Shown piece after piece: positions 15,505-24,279 of a DNA stretch of 58,348 nucleotides. How positions within the stretch are numbered: position 1 is the first letter of the stretch; the number at the start of each line of letters is the position of its first letter. The notes beneath the pieces were generated by a model that was given only the letters and a program-made list of their open reading frames with translations, searched no databases and was not told the DNA's origin. The position numbers and the translations under genes were made by a program. The stretch is from a virus: positions 1 to 58,348 of IMG/VR virus record IMGVR_UViG_3300047554_000702. The stretch is one strand, 5' to 3'.

Positions 15505-16610
15505 TCACGACAACCGCGACAGAACTGCCGCGTGTCATGCGGTGCATGGGCTCATTGTCTATGCCCGCAGCGATACCGGGCGGCGGTGACACGACCCAGC
15601 GCGACGAAGGGAATGCCGCACACTGGCTCGCGGAACAGATGTTCAACGGCGCACAGGTCGGGGCTGGCTCAGTCGCTCCAAACGGCTATGTCGTCACTGA
15701 TGACATGGTGGAGCACGTGAGCAACTATGTCAGCGCGCTGGACTGCGGCGAGATGGAAGTCGATACGTCTTACAGCGGCGCATCATGGGAAGTGCGGGGT
15801 CGGGCGGATCATTTGTCGTGGCGTTCGCAATGGGACGGTCAGATCAGACCCGGCAATGTCTGCAACGCTCAAAGCCTGCTCACCATCGACGACTTCAAAT
15901 ACGGGTGGCGTCCGGTCAGCCCGGTGCGCAATTTTACCCTAATGAGCCACGCAATCGGTTGGATCATCCGGACGCAGCAAAGACCTGATCGGATCACCTT
16001 TCGCATCCATCAGCCGCGACCGTATCATCCCGACGGGCCGCTGCGGGAGTGGTCGTGCAGCTTTGAGGAACTGATGGGCTATTACAGTCAGATCGACGCA
16101 AGGCTGTCCAATCCGACCGACGAACTGGTGACCGGGCTCGACCAATGCGCCAAGTGTCACGCGCTTGCCATTTGTCCCGCTGCTCGCACTGCCAGCATGA
16201 ACGCGATCGACGCTGCAGACGTGGTGTTCACGGACGACTTGCCGAAGCCCGTGCTGACCGCACAGATGGAGACGCTGCGGCAGGCAGTCACGATGATCGA
16301 AGCGCGCCGGGATGCGATCGAGGAACTTATCACGCACCGGATCAAGTCGGGTGAGGTGTTCGACGGGTATCTGCTCGAACGGTCGTATGGTCAGCGTCGC
16401 TGGAAACCCGGCTTGGGCGGCGCAGCACTGTCCGCATTGGCCGGTGTGGATCTGCGCAAGGACGGACTGGTCACGCCAGCTGAAGCAGAGCGCCGTGGTG
16501 TGTCAAAGGCGGCGGTTGCGGCACTGACTGACAGACCGCTGCTCGATCCGAAGTTGAAAGCTGTTGACGTTGACGCGCGTGCGCGTTCGGTGTTTGGAGA
16601 AGGCGGATGA
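15501..16610 (+). CDS. DUF2800-type RecB-like (PD-(D/E)XK) nuclease
   Basis: 369 aa, coupled by ATGA. N-terminal RDEGNAAHWLAEQMF supplies the conserved Glu/His region, VRGRADHLSW and LTIDDFKYGW the catalytic Asp and D-x-K, and CAKCHALAICPAA a Cys cluster like the iron-sulfur knuckle of Cas4/RecB-type nucleases. DUF2800 proteins are encoded in phage replication clusters together with an ssDNA-binding DUF2815-like protein, exactly the pair seen here (18081-19094). Confidence 0.85.
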   Translation: MITTTATELPRVMRCMGSLSMPAAIPGGGDTTQRDEGNAAHWLAEQMFNGAQVGAGSVAPNGYVVTDDMVEHVSNYVSALDCGEMEVDTSYSGASWEVRGRADHLSWRSQWDGQIRPGNVCNAQSLLTIDDFKYGWRPVSPVRNFTLMSHAIGWIIRTQQRPDRITFRIHQPRPYHPDGPLREWSCSFEELMGYYSQIDARLSNPTDELVTGLDQCAKCHALAICPAARTASMNAIDAADVVFTDDLPKPVLTAQMETLRQAVTMIEARRDAIEELITHRIKSGEVFDGYLLERSYGQRRWKPGLGGAALSALAGVDLRKDGLVTPAEAERRGVSKAAVAALTDRPLLDPKLKAVDVDARARSVFGEGG

Positions 16611-17473
16611 GTGTTCATACGCGCTGGCATAAATTCCTTGAAGCTTATGAGAGCCAACGTATCGGTGCTCCCACAACAGAGGTGGCCCAAGACACACTGG
16701 ACGCGATCAAGCAATCTGTGGTTTGGACTGTTGATGATCCTGCGGTTTTCATTCTACCTGTTGATCTTTCGACAGATAAAAGAGACGGTCTTGATTATTA
16801 CCTCGACGAGAAAGAACCCGAACAATACCGCTTGTTGGCTGACAACAAAGCGATCCAACTTCCCTTCGATCAATTTGTTGTTGAGCAACATCTTAGTAAC
16901 AGTGAAACACACATTGTCTGTGTAAGAAAAGCGGGTGAGAAAGTCGAAACCTGTGCTTTCAGGTATTTTGTCAATGAGTCTTCGTACTTTTGGGAGTGTT
17001 CAACCAACGGTCCGCATCACATAAGTCTTCATGGCGGTGAAATTTTATGTGGCCCAAGTCTTATTGATCACCTTGTTCAAGACATGGGGATATCACGATT
17101 GCAGGCAACCAGTGCCACCAATGCCGGTCAGGCGTTGCTGAAGAAACTGCTTTTGTTGATGGCCACAAAAGGCATGGTGCAGCAGCGCATCGACGCACCC
17201 AAAGCACTCAACGACAAGCGGGTAAAAAAGGGCAAGCCTCGCATCCCTAACGTGATCTACATGCGTCCCGGTCACTACTATGATCGGGCTGGAAATAGGC
17301 ACGACTATGACGAGCGCAAACCTGTAGCGATTCACTGGCGGCGTGGGCACATTCGCAATGTTTGGTGCGGCACAAGTGACAATCGCCGCAGAGAACCACG
17401 CTACATTCAGCCGTGCTTGGTGAACTACGATGGTGGTGACGTGCCGGAACACAAAGTGAGGGTTTTGCAGTGA
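16607..17473 (+). CDS. Hypothetical phage protein with C-terminal HWRRGHIR motif
   Basis: 288 aa. The last 70 residues (PVAIHWRRGHIRNVWCGTS...RYIQPCLVNYDGG) match a motif I know from several unnamed phage and plasmid proteins. N-terminal part unassigned. Lower GC and looser codon use than neighbours over 16610-17100 hint at separate origin. Coupled to both neighbours. Confidence 0.7.
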   Translation: MSVHTRWHKFLEAYESQRIGAPTTEVAQDTLDAIKQSVVWTVDDPAVFILPVDLSTDKRDGLDYYLDEKEPEQYRLLADNKAIQLPFDQFVVEQHLSNSETHIVCVRKAGEKVETCAFRYFVNESSYFWECSTNGPHHISLHGGEILCGPSLIDHLVQDMGISRLQATSATNAGQALLKKLLLLMATKGMVQQRIDAPKALNDKRVKKGKPRIPNVIYMRPGHYYDRAGNRHDYDERKPVAIHWRRGHIRNVWCGTSDNRRREPRYIQPCLVNYDGGDVPEHKVRVLQ

Positions 17474-17874
17474 ACCACTATCGAAACATCATGATCGCTG
17501 CCACGAACGCATGTCTTGAGAACGGCCTTAGTCTGGACCCGTCGAACGATCCTCTGCCACCAGCATACGGTCATGCACCGAAAGGTAATGACTTTAAGTG
17601 TATGATGTTCGGTGAACCAGCCTCGGTTTCATATGAATACCACGGATGGGACGAAGTGCTGGTAAGACTCAAGTGGTCGCTTAGTGACAACAAGCATGGG
17701 TGCAGGTTGATCCTAGCAGCATGGCTGGAACGTAGGACTGGTGCTTGGCTGCAAGGAAACGGAGCCAGTTACATCGGTCGTGATTACGTCGGTCAGGGTG
17801 TGGTATCACTTCTGAAGTCGTTTCCGCTGGTTGAGCCGAATGGTTATCTCGCCACCGGTAAGTTTTATTGCTAA
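17470..17874 (+). CDS. Hypothetical protein
   Basis: 134 aa from GTG/ATG-coupled start at 17470. Residues 55-100 (VSYEYHGWDEVLVRLKWSLSD...LAAWLERRTGAWL) suggest a mixed alpha/beta fold. An exact GGTAAGTTTT motif (17857-17866) lies in its last codons, possibly by chance. Function unknown. Confidence 0.65.
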   Translation: MNHYRNIMIAATNACLENGLSLDPSNDPLPPAYGHAPKGNDFKCMMFGEPASVSYEYHGWDEVLVRLKWSLSDNKHGCRLILAAWLERRTGAWLQGNGASYIGRDYVGQGVVSLLKSFPLVEPNGYLATGKFYC

Positions 17875-17886
17875 AGGACCAACAAC

Positions 17887-18081
17887 ATGAAGATTAAAGC
17901 AATCGTTACCGCCGTCGAACTCGATAAATCTTCGCAGCATTGGGGTCGAACTAAGGTCTCAGTCCAAGATTTCTACGGTGCATTTCTCGGGACTTTTGAG
18001 GATGATCGTCATCACCCCGAGTTCAAAATCGGACAGTCAGTCACAATCACCATCACCCCCGTTACACAGGAGCAAAACTAA
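17887..18081 (+). CDS. Small beta-barrel-like protein
   Basis: 64 aa from ATG 17887 with AAGGA about 8 bp upstream. Alternating strands (MKIKAIVTAVEL...TKVSVQDFYGAFLG...QSVTITITPV) suggest an OB-like or SH3-like barrel. Its TAA overlaps the start of the ssDNA-binding protein gene (TAATG), suggesting a related role. Confidence 0.65.
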   Translation: MKIKAIVTAVELDKSSQHWGRTKVSVQDFYGAFLGTFEDDRHHPEFKIGQSVTITITPVTQEQN

Positions 18082-19094
18082 TGCACACCACCCTACTACC
18101 CCTAACCGCCGCAGCCTATATGAGCGGCGATCCTGGCACGACCATCAAGCTGCCGGTCGGTCGAATCGTGTGGGGCCACCCGTGCAAGTCGCGGCCCGCG
18201 ACCGACAACAACAATCAGCCCAAGCTGGACAAGGACGGCAAGCAGATGATGGAAGTGTCCTTCGGGCTCGCCATCCCCGAAGCCGAGTTCCATGCGCAGG
18301 TGTGGCCGCACATGGCGGCTGAGATCAGCAAGGGCTTTCCGAGCGGTATCCCCGGCAACTTCAGCTACAAGATGACGCAGCCGCATGAAATCGACAACAA
18401 AGGCAAGCCCTATGCCGAGCGTGAGGGCTATGCCGGTCATGTCGTCCTTGCCGTCTCGACCGTGCTCGAAGCCCCGCCCGTGTTTCAGTGGAACGGGACG
18501 CAGTGGCAGCAGATGCAATCCGAAGCGATCAAGTGCGGCGACTACGTGCAGGCCGAAATCAACTTCAAGGTGAACGTGCCGACCAAGCCGACGCACACCC
18601 CTTCGATCTATGTCAACCCGCGCCAGCTTGCGTTCGTTGGTTATGGCACCGAAATCAAGTCGGGCATCCAGGCCGATCCGAATGCGACATTCGGTGCTGG
18701 TCCTGCCGCTCTGCCACCCGGTGCAAGCGCAACACCTGTGGGTGGTACGCCGAATGTCGGTATGCCCGGTGCTCCGGGTGCCGGAATGCCGGGAAACCCG
18801 GCTACGCCTGCGACGATGCCCGGTGCCCCGTCCGCGTTGCCGGTCGCAGCGGCTTCCCCACCTCCTGCAACACCTGCGATCCCCGCAGGCCCGCAGCGCC
18901 CGCTCGACCCGACCCATATCCATGACAACGGCAACGGGACGGAGCAGTGGTTCGTGAACGGCGCTTGGGACGGTGGCGCTCACCCTGTGCCGGGTGTGGC
19001 ACCTGCTGCACCGGCACTGCCGCCGCCCGCGACCGGGTTTGTGGCACAGGCTGCGGGTATGCCCGGTATGCCGGGTGCGATGCCCCCGCGATAA
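18081..19094 (+). CDS. Phage ssDNA-binding protein, DUF2815-like
   Basis: 337 aa. Residues 20-200 form the conserved domain: GRIVWGHPCKSRPA, then FGLAIPEAEFHAQVW, KGFPSGIPGNFSYK, AGHVVLAVSTVLEAPP and NPRQLAFVGYG. This is the pattern of phage OB-fold ssDNA-binding proteins of the DUF2815 type. After residue 205 the protein is a long Gly/Pro/Ala/Met linker (repeated MPGAPGAGMPG-like runs), interrupted by HIHDNGNGTEQWFVNGAWDGG. A flexible tail is usual for SSBs, though this one is long and not acidic. Confidence 0.85.
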   Translation: MHTTLLPLTAAAYMSGDPGTTIKLPVGRIVWGHPCKSRPATDNNNQPKLDKDGKQMMEVSFGLAIPEAEFHAQVWPHMAAEISKGFPSGIPGNFSYKMTQPHEIDNKGKPYAEREGYAGHVVLAVSTVLEAPPVFQWNGTQWQQMQSEAIKCGDYVQAEINFKVNVPTKPTHTPSIYVNPRQLAFVGYGTEIKSGIQADPNATFGAGPAALPPGASATPVGGTPNVGMPGAPGAGMPGNPATPATMPGAPSALPVAAASPPPATPAIPAGPQRPLDPTHIHDNGNGTEQWFVNGAWDGGAHPVPGVAPAAPALPPPATGFVAQAAGMPGMPGAMPPR

Positions 19095-19188
19095 TCAGGG
19101 TGTGTGCCAGCGGTGCGGTGCCGGTCCTCGTGACATCTGCCGCGCCGCTGGTGACCACACACCCTATTTCGACTGTATCCCGTTTTGA
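19075..19188 (+). CDS. Possible tiny zinc-knuckle protein
   Basis: 37 aa if the GTG at 19075 is used, overlapping the SSB end. Contains CQRCGAGPRDIC followed by a His and a last Cys (GDHTPYFDCIPF), a pattern of small zinc-binding phage proteins. No clear ribosome binding site; it fills an otherwise gene-free 100 bp. Confidence 0.4.
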   Translation: MRCPRDNQGVCQRCGAGPRDICRAAGDHTPYFDCIPF

Positions 19189-19196
19189 GGTGGTAA

Positions 19197-19427
19197 ATGG
19201 CGCACAATTTTGTGCTTGGAGATTTGGTTCGCTATGGTCACGGTCCGACCTCTCTCATGCGGCTGACATGCATCAGCGGTGACAGGTGTTACGGGCGCGC
19301 CTTTCACAGCACAGGCACCTGCACCAATCGAGATATTTCGGATTGCAAGCACGCATCTGATGAAGATCGTGTTCGTTGGTCTGAAGCGCACGATCAGAGC
19401 GATCAATGGATTAGAGGGAAGTGGTAA
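19197..19427 (+). CDS. Hypothetical protein
   Basis: 76 aa from ATG 19197 with GAGG at 19187-19190. Begins MAHNFVLGDLVRYGHGP, consistent with a small beta barrel, and has four Cys spread through CISGDRCYGRAF...TCTNRDISDC. Function unknown. Confidence 0.6.
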   Translation: MAHNFVLGDLVRYGHGPTSLMRLTCISGDRCYGRAFHSTGTCTNRDISDCKHASDEDRVRWSEAHDQSDQWIRGKW

Positions 19428-19428
19428 G

Positions 19429-19788
19429 ATGAGCGTTACAGGTGAACACGCGACAATGGTCGCAACACTGGTCAAGTCCGGTGCGGCTATTCTCGAACAA
19501 CTCGACCCGGCCAAGGTCGATGCGATGCACGCAGCGATCGGGATTGCAGGTGAAGCGGGTGAACTGCTCGACGGCGTGAAGAAACATGTGATCTACAACA
19601 AGCCGCTCGACCGTGAGAACCTGATCGAAGAACTCGGTGATCTTGAGTTTTACATGGAGCAACTGCGCCAAAACATCGGTGTGACGCGCGAGGAAACGCT
19701 GGTTGCAAACATGAAAAAGCTGGCCGTCCGCTACAACGGAATGCGCTACAGCGATCAAGCGGCTCAGGATCGCGCTGACAAACAGTGA
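19429..19788 (+). CDS. MazG-like nucleoside triphosphate pyrophosphohydrolase
   Basis: 119 aa from ATG 19429. Contains the MazG metal-binding signatures GEAGELLDGVKKHV (residues 40-53) and EELGDLEFYMEQL (66-78). The family hydrolyses NTPs or (p)ppGpp to monophosphates. Phage copies are thought to tune host stress nucleotides or clean the nucleotide pool. An in-frame upstream extension to 19279 is rejected because it overlaps the preceding gene and lacks family similarity. Confidence 0.88.
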   Translation: MSVTGEHATMVATLVKSGAAILEQLDPAKVDAMHAAIGIAGEAGELLDGVKKHVIYNKPLDRENLIEELGDLEFYMEQLRQNIGVTREETLVANMKKLAVRYNGMRYSDQAAQDRADKQ

Positions 19789-19937
19789 CCAAAGAACACC
19801 TCGCACACTTTGTGGCGGCCTGCCTCGAATGTGATGCGAGGTGTCGCAGTCGTAATGCTCGTGCATGGGCGCATCATCACGCGCGGCACCACAAGCACCG
19901 CGTCGAATTGCAACTCGGATGGGAGGTTAAACCGTGA
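19785..19937 (+). CDS. Small His/Cys-rich protein
   Basis: 50 aa from GTG 19785, overlapping the MazG stop and ending on the next GTG (GTGA twice). Sequence features CLECDARCRSR and WAHHHARHHKHR, suggesting metal or nucleic-acid binding. Function unknown. Confidence 0.55.
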   Translation: MTKEHLAHFVAACLECDARCRSRNARAWAHHHARHHKHRVELQLGWEVKP

Positions 19938-20179
19938 AACAGTCCAAGATCGACAGCTTCATGGAAGCGCTGGTCAATGTAGCCATCGGCTTCGGGATCA
20001 ACTTCGCGGCCAACATGCTCATCCTACCGTGGTATTTCGGCATTCCGGCAGATGCGGGCAGCTTTGCCGTGCTCGGCGCAATTTTCACGGTGATCAGCAT
20101 CGCACGATCGTATGTCATCCGTCGCGCTTTCAACGGTCAGACGGTGTGGGACGCTATCAAGGGGCGTGTGCGAGGGTGA
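19934..20179 (+). CDS. Small two-helix membrane protein, DUF7220-like
   Basis: 81 aa from GTG 19934. Starts MKQSKIDSFMEALVNVAIGFGINF, has a second hydrophobic segment FAVLGAIFTVISIARSYVIRR, and a basic C-terminus. The pattern SxxEALxNVAIGF and SIARSYVIRR is that of a widespread phage membrane family (DUF7220). Two transmembrane helices are predicted; role unknown. Confidence 0.75.
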   Translation: MKQSKIDSFMEALVNVAIGFGINFAANMLILPWYFGIPADAGSFAVLGAIFTVISIARSYVIRRAFNGQTVWDAIKGRVRG

Positions 20180-20349
20180 CAGACCCGCGCGGTCAGTGTG
20201 TCGGTAAAACCCGCTTCGTGTCAGGCACCGAAGCACATCGAGCGCTGCGCAAACGAAACAATAAGTACAGACGTTACGCCAAGGCGAGCGTGTATCACTG
20301 CGCCGAGTGCGGCGGGTTTCACATTGGACACAGGAATGATTTGAGATGA
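20176..20349 (+). CDS. Small zinc-finger-like protein
   Basis: 57 aa from GTG 20176 (GTGA overlap). The basic middle RALRKRNNKYRRYAK is followed by YHCAECGGFHIGH, a CxxC...H...H type zinc knuckle repeatedly seen in small phage proteins next to polymerase genes. Probably binds nucleic acid. Coupled to the DNA polymerase by ATGA. Confidence 0.65.
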   Translation: MTDPRGQCVGKTRFVSGTEAHRALRKRNNKYRRYAKASVYHCAECGGFHIGHRNDLR

Positions 20350-22400
20350 TCGACCTCTCCACCGCGATCGTTTACGATGAGGAATGCCTGCCGAACGTCT
20401 GGACGATCTGCATGGAGCCGCTGTTCGGCGAGCAAGTGGACATCTACGAGATTAGCGAGTTTCGTGACGATCGCGCACAACTAATGCAGCGGCTCAATTG
20501 GATACAGCAGAACCAGATCGCGATGATCGGCTTCAACAACGAAGGCTACGACTATCCGCTGCTGCACCTGCTGTTCAACAATCCGAACACCACATACCGG
20601 CAATTGCACGCCAAGTCGCAGGAGATCATAACCAGCGGTTATGGTGACAACCGGTGGGCGCACACTATCTGGCCGCGTGATCGGTTCGCGCCGCAGATTG
20701 ATCTATACAAACTACATCACTTTGATAACAAGGCGAAGGTGACCAGCCTCAAAGCGCTACAGTTTGCGATGCGAGCGGACACCGTGGTTGAGTCGTCAAT
20801 ACCGTTCGACCGTGACGTTGAGCCGCACGAAGTTGACAGCGACCTGATACCCTACAACAAGCACGACGTGAAAGAGACGAAGCGGTTTGCGCTTTTCAGT
20901 CTGGACGCGATCAACTTCCGTATTGGTCTGGTGCAGCAGTTCGGGATCGAATGCCTGTCTTGGAATGACACAAAGATCGGCGAGAAAATGCTCGAACAGC
21001 GTCTCGGTGAAGACGTATGCTACGAGTGGGTCACACCGCAATACTCGGACGGTGCCGGTCGCCCCCGCAAGCAACGCAGACAAACCGTCCGAAGCAAGGT
21101 TGCACTGCGCGACATCATTTTTCCTTACGTGCAGTTTCAGAATCCTGAGTTTCAACGCGTTCACCGGTTCATGCTGGACCAAGTGCTCACACCCGACGAA
21201 CTTGACGGTGAAGACAGCACGGCGATCAAAACCAAGGGTGTATTCACCAATCTGCACGCTCATGTCGGCGGGCTGACGTTCCACTTCGGGACGGGTGGCG
21301 TCCATGCCAGCGTTGAGGCGCAGCGCTTCCATGCGACCGACGAATGGCTCATCAGAGACATCGACGTGGCGTCGCTGTACCCGTCCTTAGCGATCGTCAA
21401 CCGGCTCGCCCCGGAGCACTTGGGTCAGGCGTTCGTTGCCGAGTATGCCAAGATCCCTGCCGAGCGCAAAGAGCACGCCAAGGGCACCTACATGAACGCG
21501 GCGCTCAAGCTGGCTGCGAACGGTGCATGGGGCAAGTCGAACAGCCCCTACAGTGTGTTCTACGACCCTCAGTACGCGATGCAGATACCGATCAACGGTC
21601 AGTTGCTCATCTGTATGTTGGTCGAGTGGTTGCTGACGGTGCCGACCGTGGGTCTGGTGCAGTGTAATACTGACGGCGTGACCTATCGCATCCACCGTGA
21701 CCACCTATCCGCCGCGCAGCAGATCGAACGGCAGTGGCAGGATTACACGCATTTGGTGCTTGAGGACGCCTCTTATCGGTCGATGTGGATTCGGGACGTG
21801 AACAACTATGTCGCGCTCGATACCAAAGGCAACCTGAAGCAGAAGGGTGCGTATTGGCACCCCGATCCGCTCGATTATGCCGGGTCAATCTCGACCGCTT
21901 CGCCGCCCAGCTGGCACAAGGATCACTCGAACATTGTGAGCGTGCGCGCCGCAGTCCTCGCAATGGTCCACGGCATCGATCCCGAAGTCATCATCCGCGC
22001 GCACACTGACCCGTTCGACTTCATGTTGCGCTGTAAAGTGGGTCGCTCTGACACGCTCCTGCTCGGCGACAAGCAAGTGCAGCGCGTGTTTCGCTACTAT
22101 GTGGCTCGGAGCGGTCAGCCGCTGGTCAAGGTGTCCCCGCCGGTCGCAGGCGGCGTCGTAGGGCAGTGGAAGCGCGCTCAGGGTGTGACGAAGGCCGAGT
22201 ATGACCGCGTGATGCTTGAGACGGGTGGTGAGTGGGACGAAAGGGTCTGCACAAAGAATCGCAGCAAGTATGACGAGCGCCGCACCTCGATCGAGCAGGG
22301 ATGGCATGTCGCGGACTGCTGCGATGCTGCGATGTTTGATTGGTCGAATGTGAACTACGACTACTACATCGCTGAAGCGCGGAAACTGGTTATTGCTTGA
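20346..22400 (+). CDS. Family B-type DNA polymerase with 3'-5' exonuclease domain
   Basis: 684 aa. Exonuclease motifs lie in the N-terminal third: YDEE (10-13), IGFNNEGYDYP (61-71) and YNKHDVKET (170-178). Polymerase motif A is DIDVASLYPS (338-347), motif B KLAANGAWGKSNS (388-400) and motif C CNTDGVTYR (440-448), where TDG replaces the classical DTD. The protein is the replicative polymerase of this phage and last in the plus-strand operon 14049-22400. The region before motif A (about 240-330) is long and unassigned. Confidence 0.92.
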   Translation: MIDLSTAIVYDEECLPNVWTICMEPLFGEQVDIYEISEFRDDRAQLMQRLNWIQQNQIAMIGFNNEGYDYPLLHLLFNNPNTTYRQLHAKSQEIITSGYGDNRWAHTIWPRDRFAPQIDLYKLHHFDNKAKVTSLKALQFAMRADTVVESSIPFDRDVEPHEVDSDLIPYNKHDVKETKRFALFSLDAINFRIGLVQQFGIECLSWNDTKIGEKMLEQRLGEDVCYEWVTPQYSDGAGRPRKQRRQTVRSKVALRDIIFPYVQFQNPEFQRVHRFMLDQVLTPDELDGEDSTAIKTKGVFTNLHAHVGGLTFHFGTGGVHASVEAQRFHATDEWLIRDIDVASLYPSLAIVNRLAPEHLGQAFVAEYAKIPAERKEHAKGTYMNAALKLAANGAWGKSNSPYSVFYDPQYAMQIPINGQLLICMLVEWLLTVPTVGLVQCNTDGVTYRIHRDHLSAAQQIERQWQDYTHLVLEDASYRSMWIRDVNNYVALDTKGNLKQKGAYWHPDPLDYAGSISTASPPSWHKDHSNIVSVRAAVLAMVHGIDPEVIIRAHTDPFDFMLRCKVGRSDTLLLGDKQVQRVFRYYVARSGQPLVKVSPPVAGGVVGQWKRAQGVTKAEYDRVMLETGGEWDERVCTKNRSKYDERRTSIEQGWHVADCCDAAMFDWSNVNYDYYIAEARKLVIA

Positions 22401-22435
22401 CACCAGCGCTCGGAGTGGTAGGTATTGATTCGGCC

Positions 22436-22532
22436 TGCAAGCCTTGGCTCGGGAAAGCCAGAGGTGGGCACCGATCGGGACGGGTCACTGAACCTTGCGG
22501 TTGCAGTCCGATCTTCCGGTGCTCACCTCACC
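22436..22532. other. Structured element between convergent genes
   Basis: Two adjacent foldable parts lie between the polymerase stop (22400) and the convergent kinase stop (22523). First, CCT-TGGCT pairs with AGCCA-g-AGG around a CGGGAA loop. Second, AGGTGGGCACC (near 22462) pairs with GGTGCTCACCT (near 22519-22529); inside it GATCGG-g-AC pairs with GTCCGATC, and an AACC/GGTT hairpin lies at the tip. There is no T-run on either strand, so it is not a standard rho-independent terminator. It may still stop or stabilise both convergent transcripts, or be a small RNA. Confidence 0.5.
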
Positions 22533-23020
22533 CAACCCATGGCCCGCATCCACCCATCCAACTGAGCATAAGTCTCAACTAGTGATCCGTTGTTGTCGAT
22601 CATGATCATCTGGTCCGATCGGAACGGGATGGTCAGGCTCGGATCGTTCGGTAGACCGCGCGCGGTCGCATCGACCCACATAACCGCGTCGAACAGCGAT
22701 CGAGCCGCCAAGTACTCTCGGTCGGTCCTCATGCCCACATAGCAGTCAGACACCGCCAGAACCGCCCGTGCGAGCCGCGCAGGATCGTCACCATTGTATT
22801 CGGCGATGATGTCGCGCCACAGGCACCGATGGTTCACCCGGTCTTCGTAGCACGCGTCCAGGCTGTCGTAGACAAGCCCGTGATCCACTAGCGCCGGTCG
22901 GATGACTGTCTCGGCCAGAAACAGGCTGGACGACACGAACGACACCCCGTGCCGGTCGCGTAGGTATTCGGCCACCGTGTCCTTTCCGTGCCGACCGTGA
23001 CCCAGGATGAGCAGTTTCAC
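22523..23020 (-). CDS. Deoxynucleoside monophosphate kinase-like P-loop protein
   Basis: 165 aa from GTG 23020. Walker A is GHGRHGKDT at residues 7-15, followed by CYEDRVNHRCLWRD and YVGMRTDREY, then VMWVDATARGLP and MIMIDNNGSL. This matches phage dNMP kinase-like/adenylate kinase-like proteins that supply dNTP precursors. Coupled (GTGA) to the metallophosphoesterase gene upstream. Confidence 0.8.
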   Translation of the reverse strand: MKLLILGHGRHGKDTVAEYLRDRHGVSFVSSSLFLAETVIRPALVDHGLVYDSLDACYEDRVNHRCLWRDIIAEYNGDDPARLARAVLAVSDCYVGMRTDREYLAARSLFDAVMWVDATARGLPNDPSLTIPFRSDQMIMIDNNGSLVETYAQLDGWMRAMGWVR

Positions 23021-24276
23021 GCTCGCACCCGTGATTCATAGAGCGAGCCTTCACCGGGTGCTCCAACCATGATCTGACGACGCGTGGTGATACCGCGCTC
23101 CGGGTGGAAGTGCAGCAACCATTGGACAGGTGGTGAGGGCTTCGCACGCAGCCGCAGCCGCGCGTACTCCGAGAACCCCGGCAGGCATCCATTACCGAAA
23201 CCGTACTCCGTCTCGACCGCGACGTGGAAGTGGCCGGTGAGGACGCAATCGACTGGCTTACCGGCCTGCAGGTACGTCTCGGCCAGCTTCCTGTGACCCT
23301 TGCTGATCGGAGCGACCGCGCCAATGTAGCCCTGACCACCGCCCGTCCCCATCATGTCGCCATGGGTCAGCAGCACGTTCCAACCGGCCACCTTGAAATA
23401 TGCGTCGTTCTCTTTGGGAATGAGGAAAGTCACATTCGGATCGTCGGCGAATATCATTTCGAGGTGCCACGAGATCACGCTGTCGAAGCTGGTTTCGACG
23501 TATTTCTTGTGACGCGGCTTGGCCGTCGTCCGGTCATGATTACCTGGCACACGCACGACAACGATCGGGCAACCCAACTCGCGCCGCAGCGTCTCGATGC
23601 CCCAGCGCACATTTGCGCAATAGTCGCGCACGGCAGGGATGCTGGACAGGTCATTGGTCTCGGCGAGTTCTTCGTGGATCGAGCCGCTGATGCTGTCGCC
23701 GCCCATGCAGTAATAGAAAACGGGCGGTGCAGCGGCGCTGTGGGGCGGCAGGCAGCACTTAATGGTTGCTTCGATCAACCGTCGATAGCGTGCAGCTGCG
23801 ACATGCCGGTCATAGCGGTTCAACCCACCCATTTCCTCAAGATCGATCACCTCGCCCCACTGCTCGTCGCTCTGGAACAGCAGTGGCACTTCGGCGTGCG
23901 GGTCGGTCGAGGACGGGTTTATGACGTGAGACGCGGGATCAATGGGTTTACCGAGCCCGAAAACAGCCGAGCGCAGATCCTCTGCGGCATTGAGTTCTCG
24001 GTCGGCGCGGGAGAGTTCGGTCTTGAGACGCGCAATGTCGTCCTTATAGCGCCGCTCCTGCCGTGCTGCGAGAGGTTCTTCGGGTGGTCGCGGCTGTGAA
24101 ACACTGAGAGCGACAGCCGGTGCGGTTCGTTTCCAATCCGGCAATCTGTTGTACCATTCACGCAGTGTTTCGCGCCTGACTTTCAGTTCGGTCGAAGCGG
24201 CAATTAGATCACCGTTGTGTTTTTGAATGACCGCCAAACGCTCTGCGATCTGCTCGTCAGTAAAAGGCGCACCCAT
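23017..24276 (-). CDS. Calcineurin-like metallophosphoesterase with N-terminal HTH
   Basis: 419 aa. Metal-site motifs are visible: GGDSISG near 190, PGNHDR near 244, LLTHGDMMG near 305, and LTGHFHVA near 345. The first 50 residues (EQIAERLAVIQKHNGDLIAASTELKVRRETLREWYNRL) are a Fis/transposase-like HTH, followed by a coiled coil (about 70-95). Similar large phage phosphoesterases are common and of uncertain substrate; nuclease or phosphatase activity is possible. Placed between lysis genes and the kinase. Confidence 0.88.
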   Translation of the reverse strand: MGAPFTDEQIAERLAVIQKHNGDLIAASTELKVRRETLREWYNRLPDWKRTAPAVALSVSQPRPPEEPLAARQERRYKDDIARLKTELSRADRELNAAEDLRSAVFGLGKPIDPASHVINPSSTDPHAEVPLLFQSDEQWGEVIDLEEMGGLNRYDRHVAAARYRRLIEATIKCCLPPHSAAAPPVFYYCMGGDSISGSIHEELAETNDLSSIPAVRDYCANVRWGIETLRRELGCPIVVVRVPGNHDRTTAKPRHKKYVETSFDSVISWHLEMIFADDPNVTFLIPKENDAYFKVAGWNVLLTHGDMMGTGGGQGYIGAVAPISKGHRKLAETYLQAGKPVDCVLTGHFHVAVETEYGFGNGCLPGFSEYARLRLRAKPSPPVQWLLHFHPERGITTRRQIMVGAPGEGSLYESRVRA

Positions 24277-24279
24277 GTG

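Noticed and set aside
19279-19428. N-terminal extension of the MazG gene
   Set aside because: It overlaps the upstream gene in another frame and has no MazG-family similarity; ATG 19429 fits family length.
22397-22582. 61-codon plus-strand frame after the DNA polymerase
   Set aside because: It covers the structured element and the end of the convergent kinase gene; composition is not protein-like.
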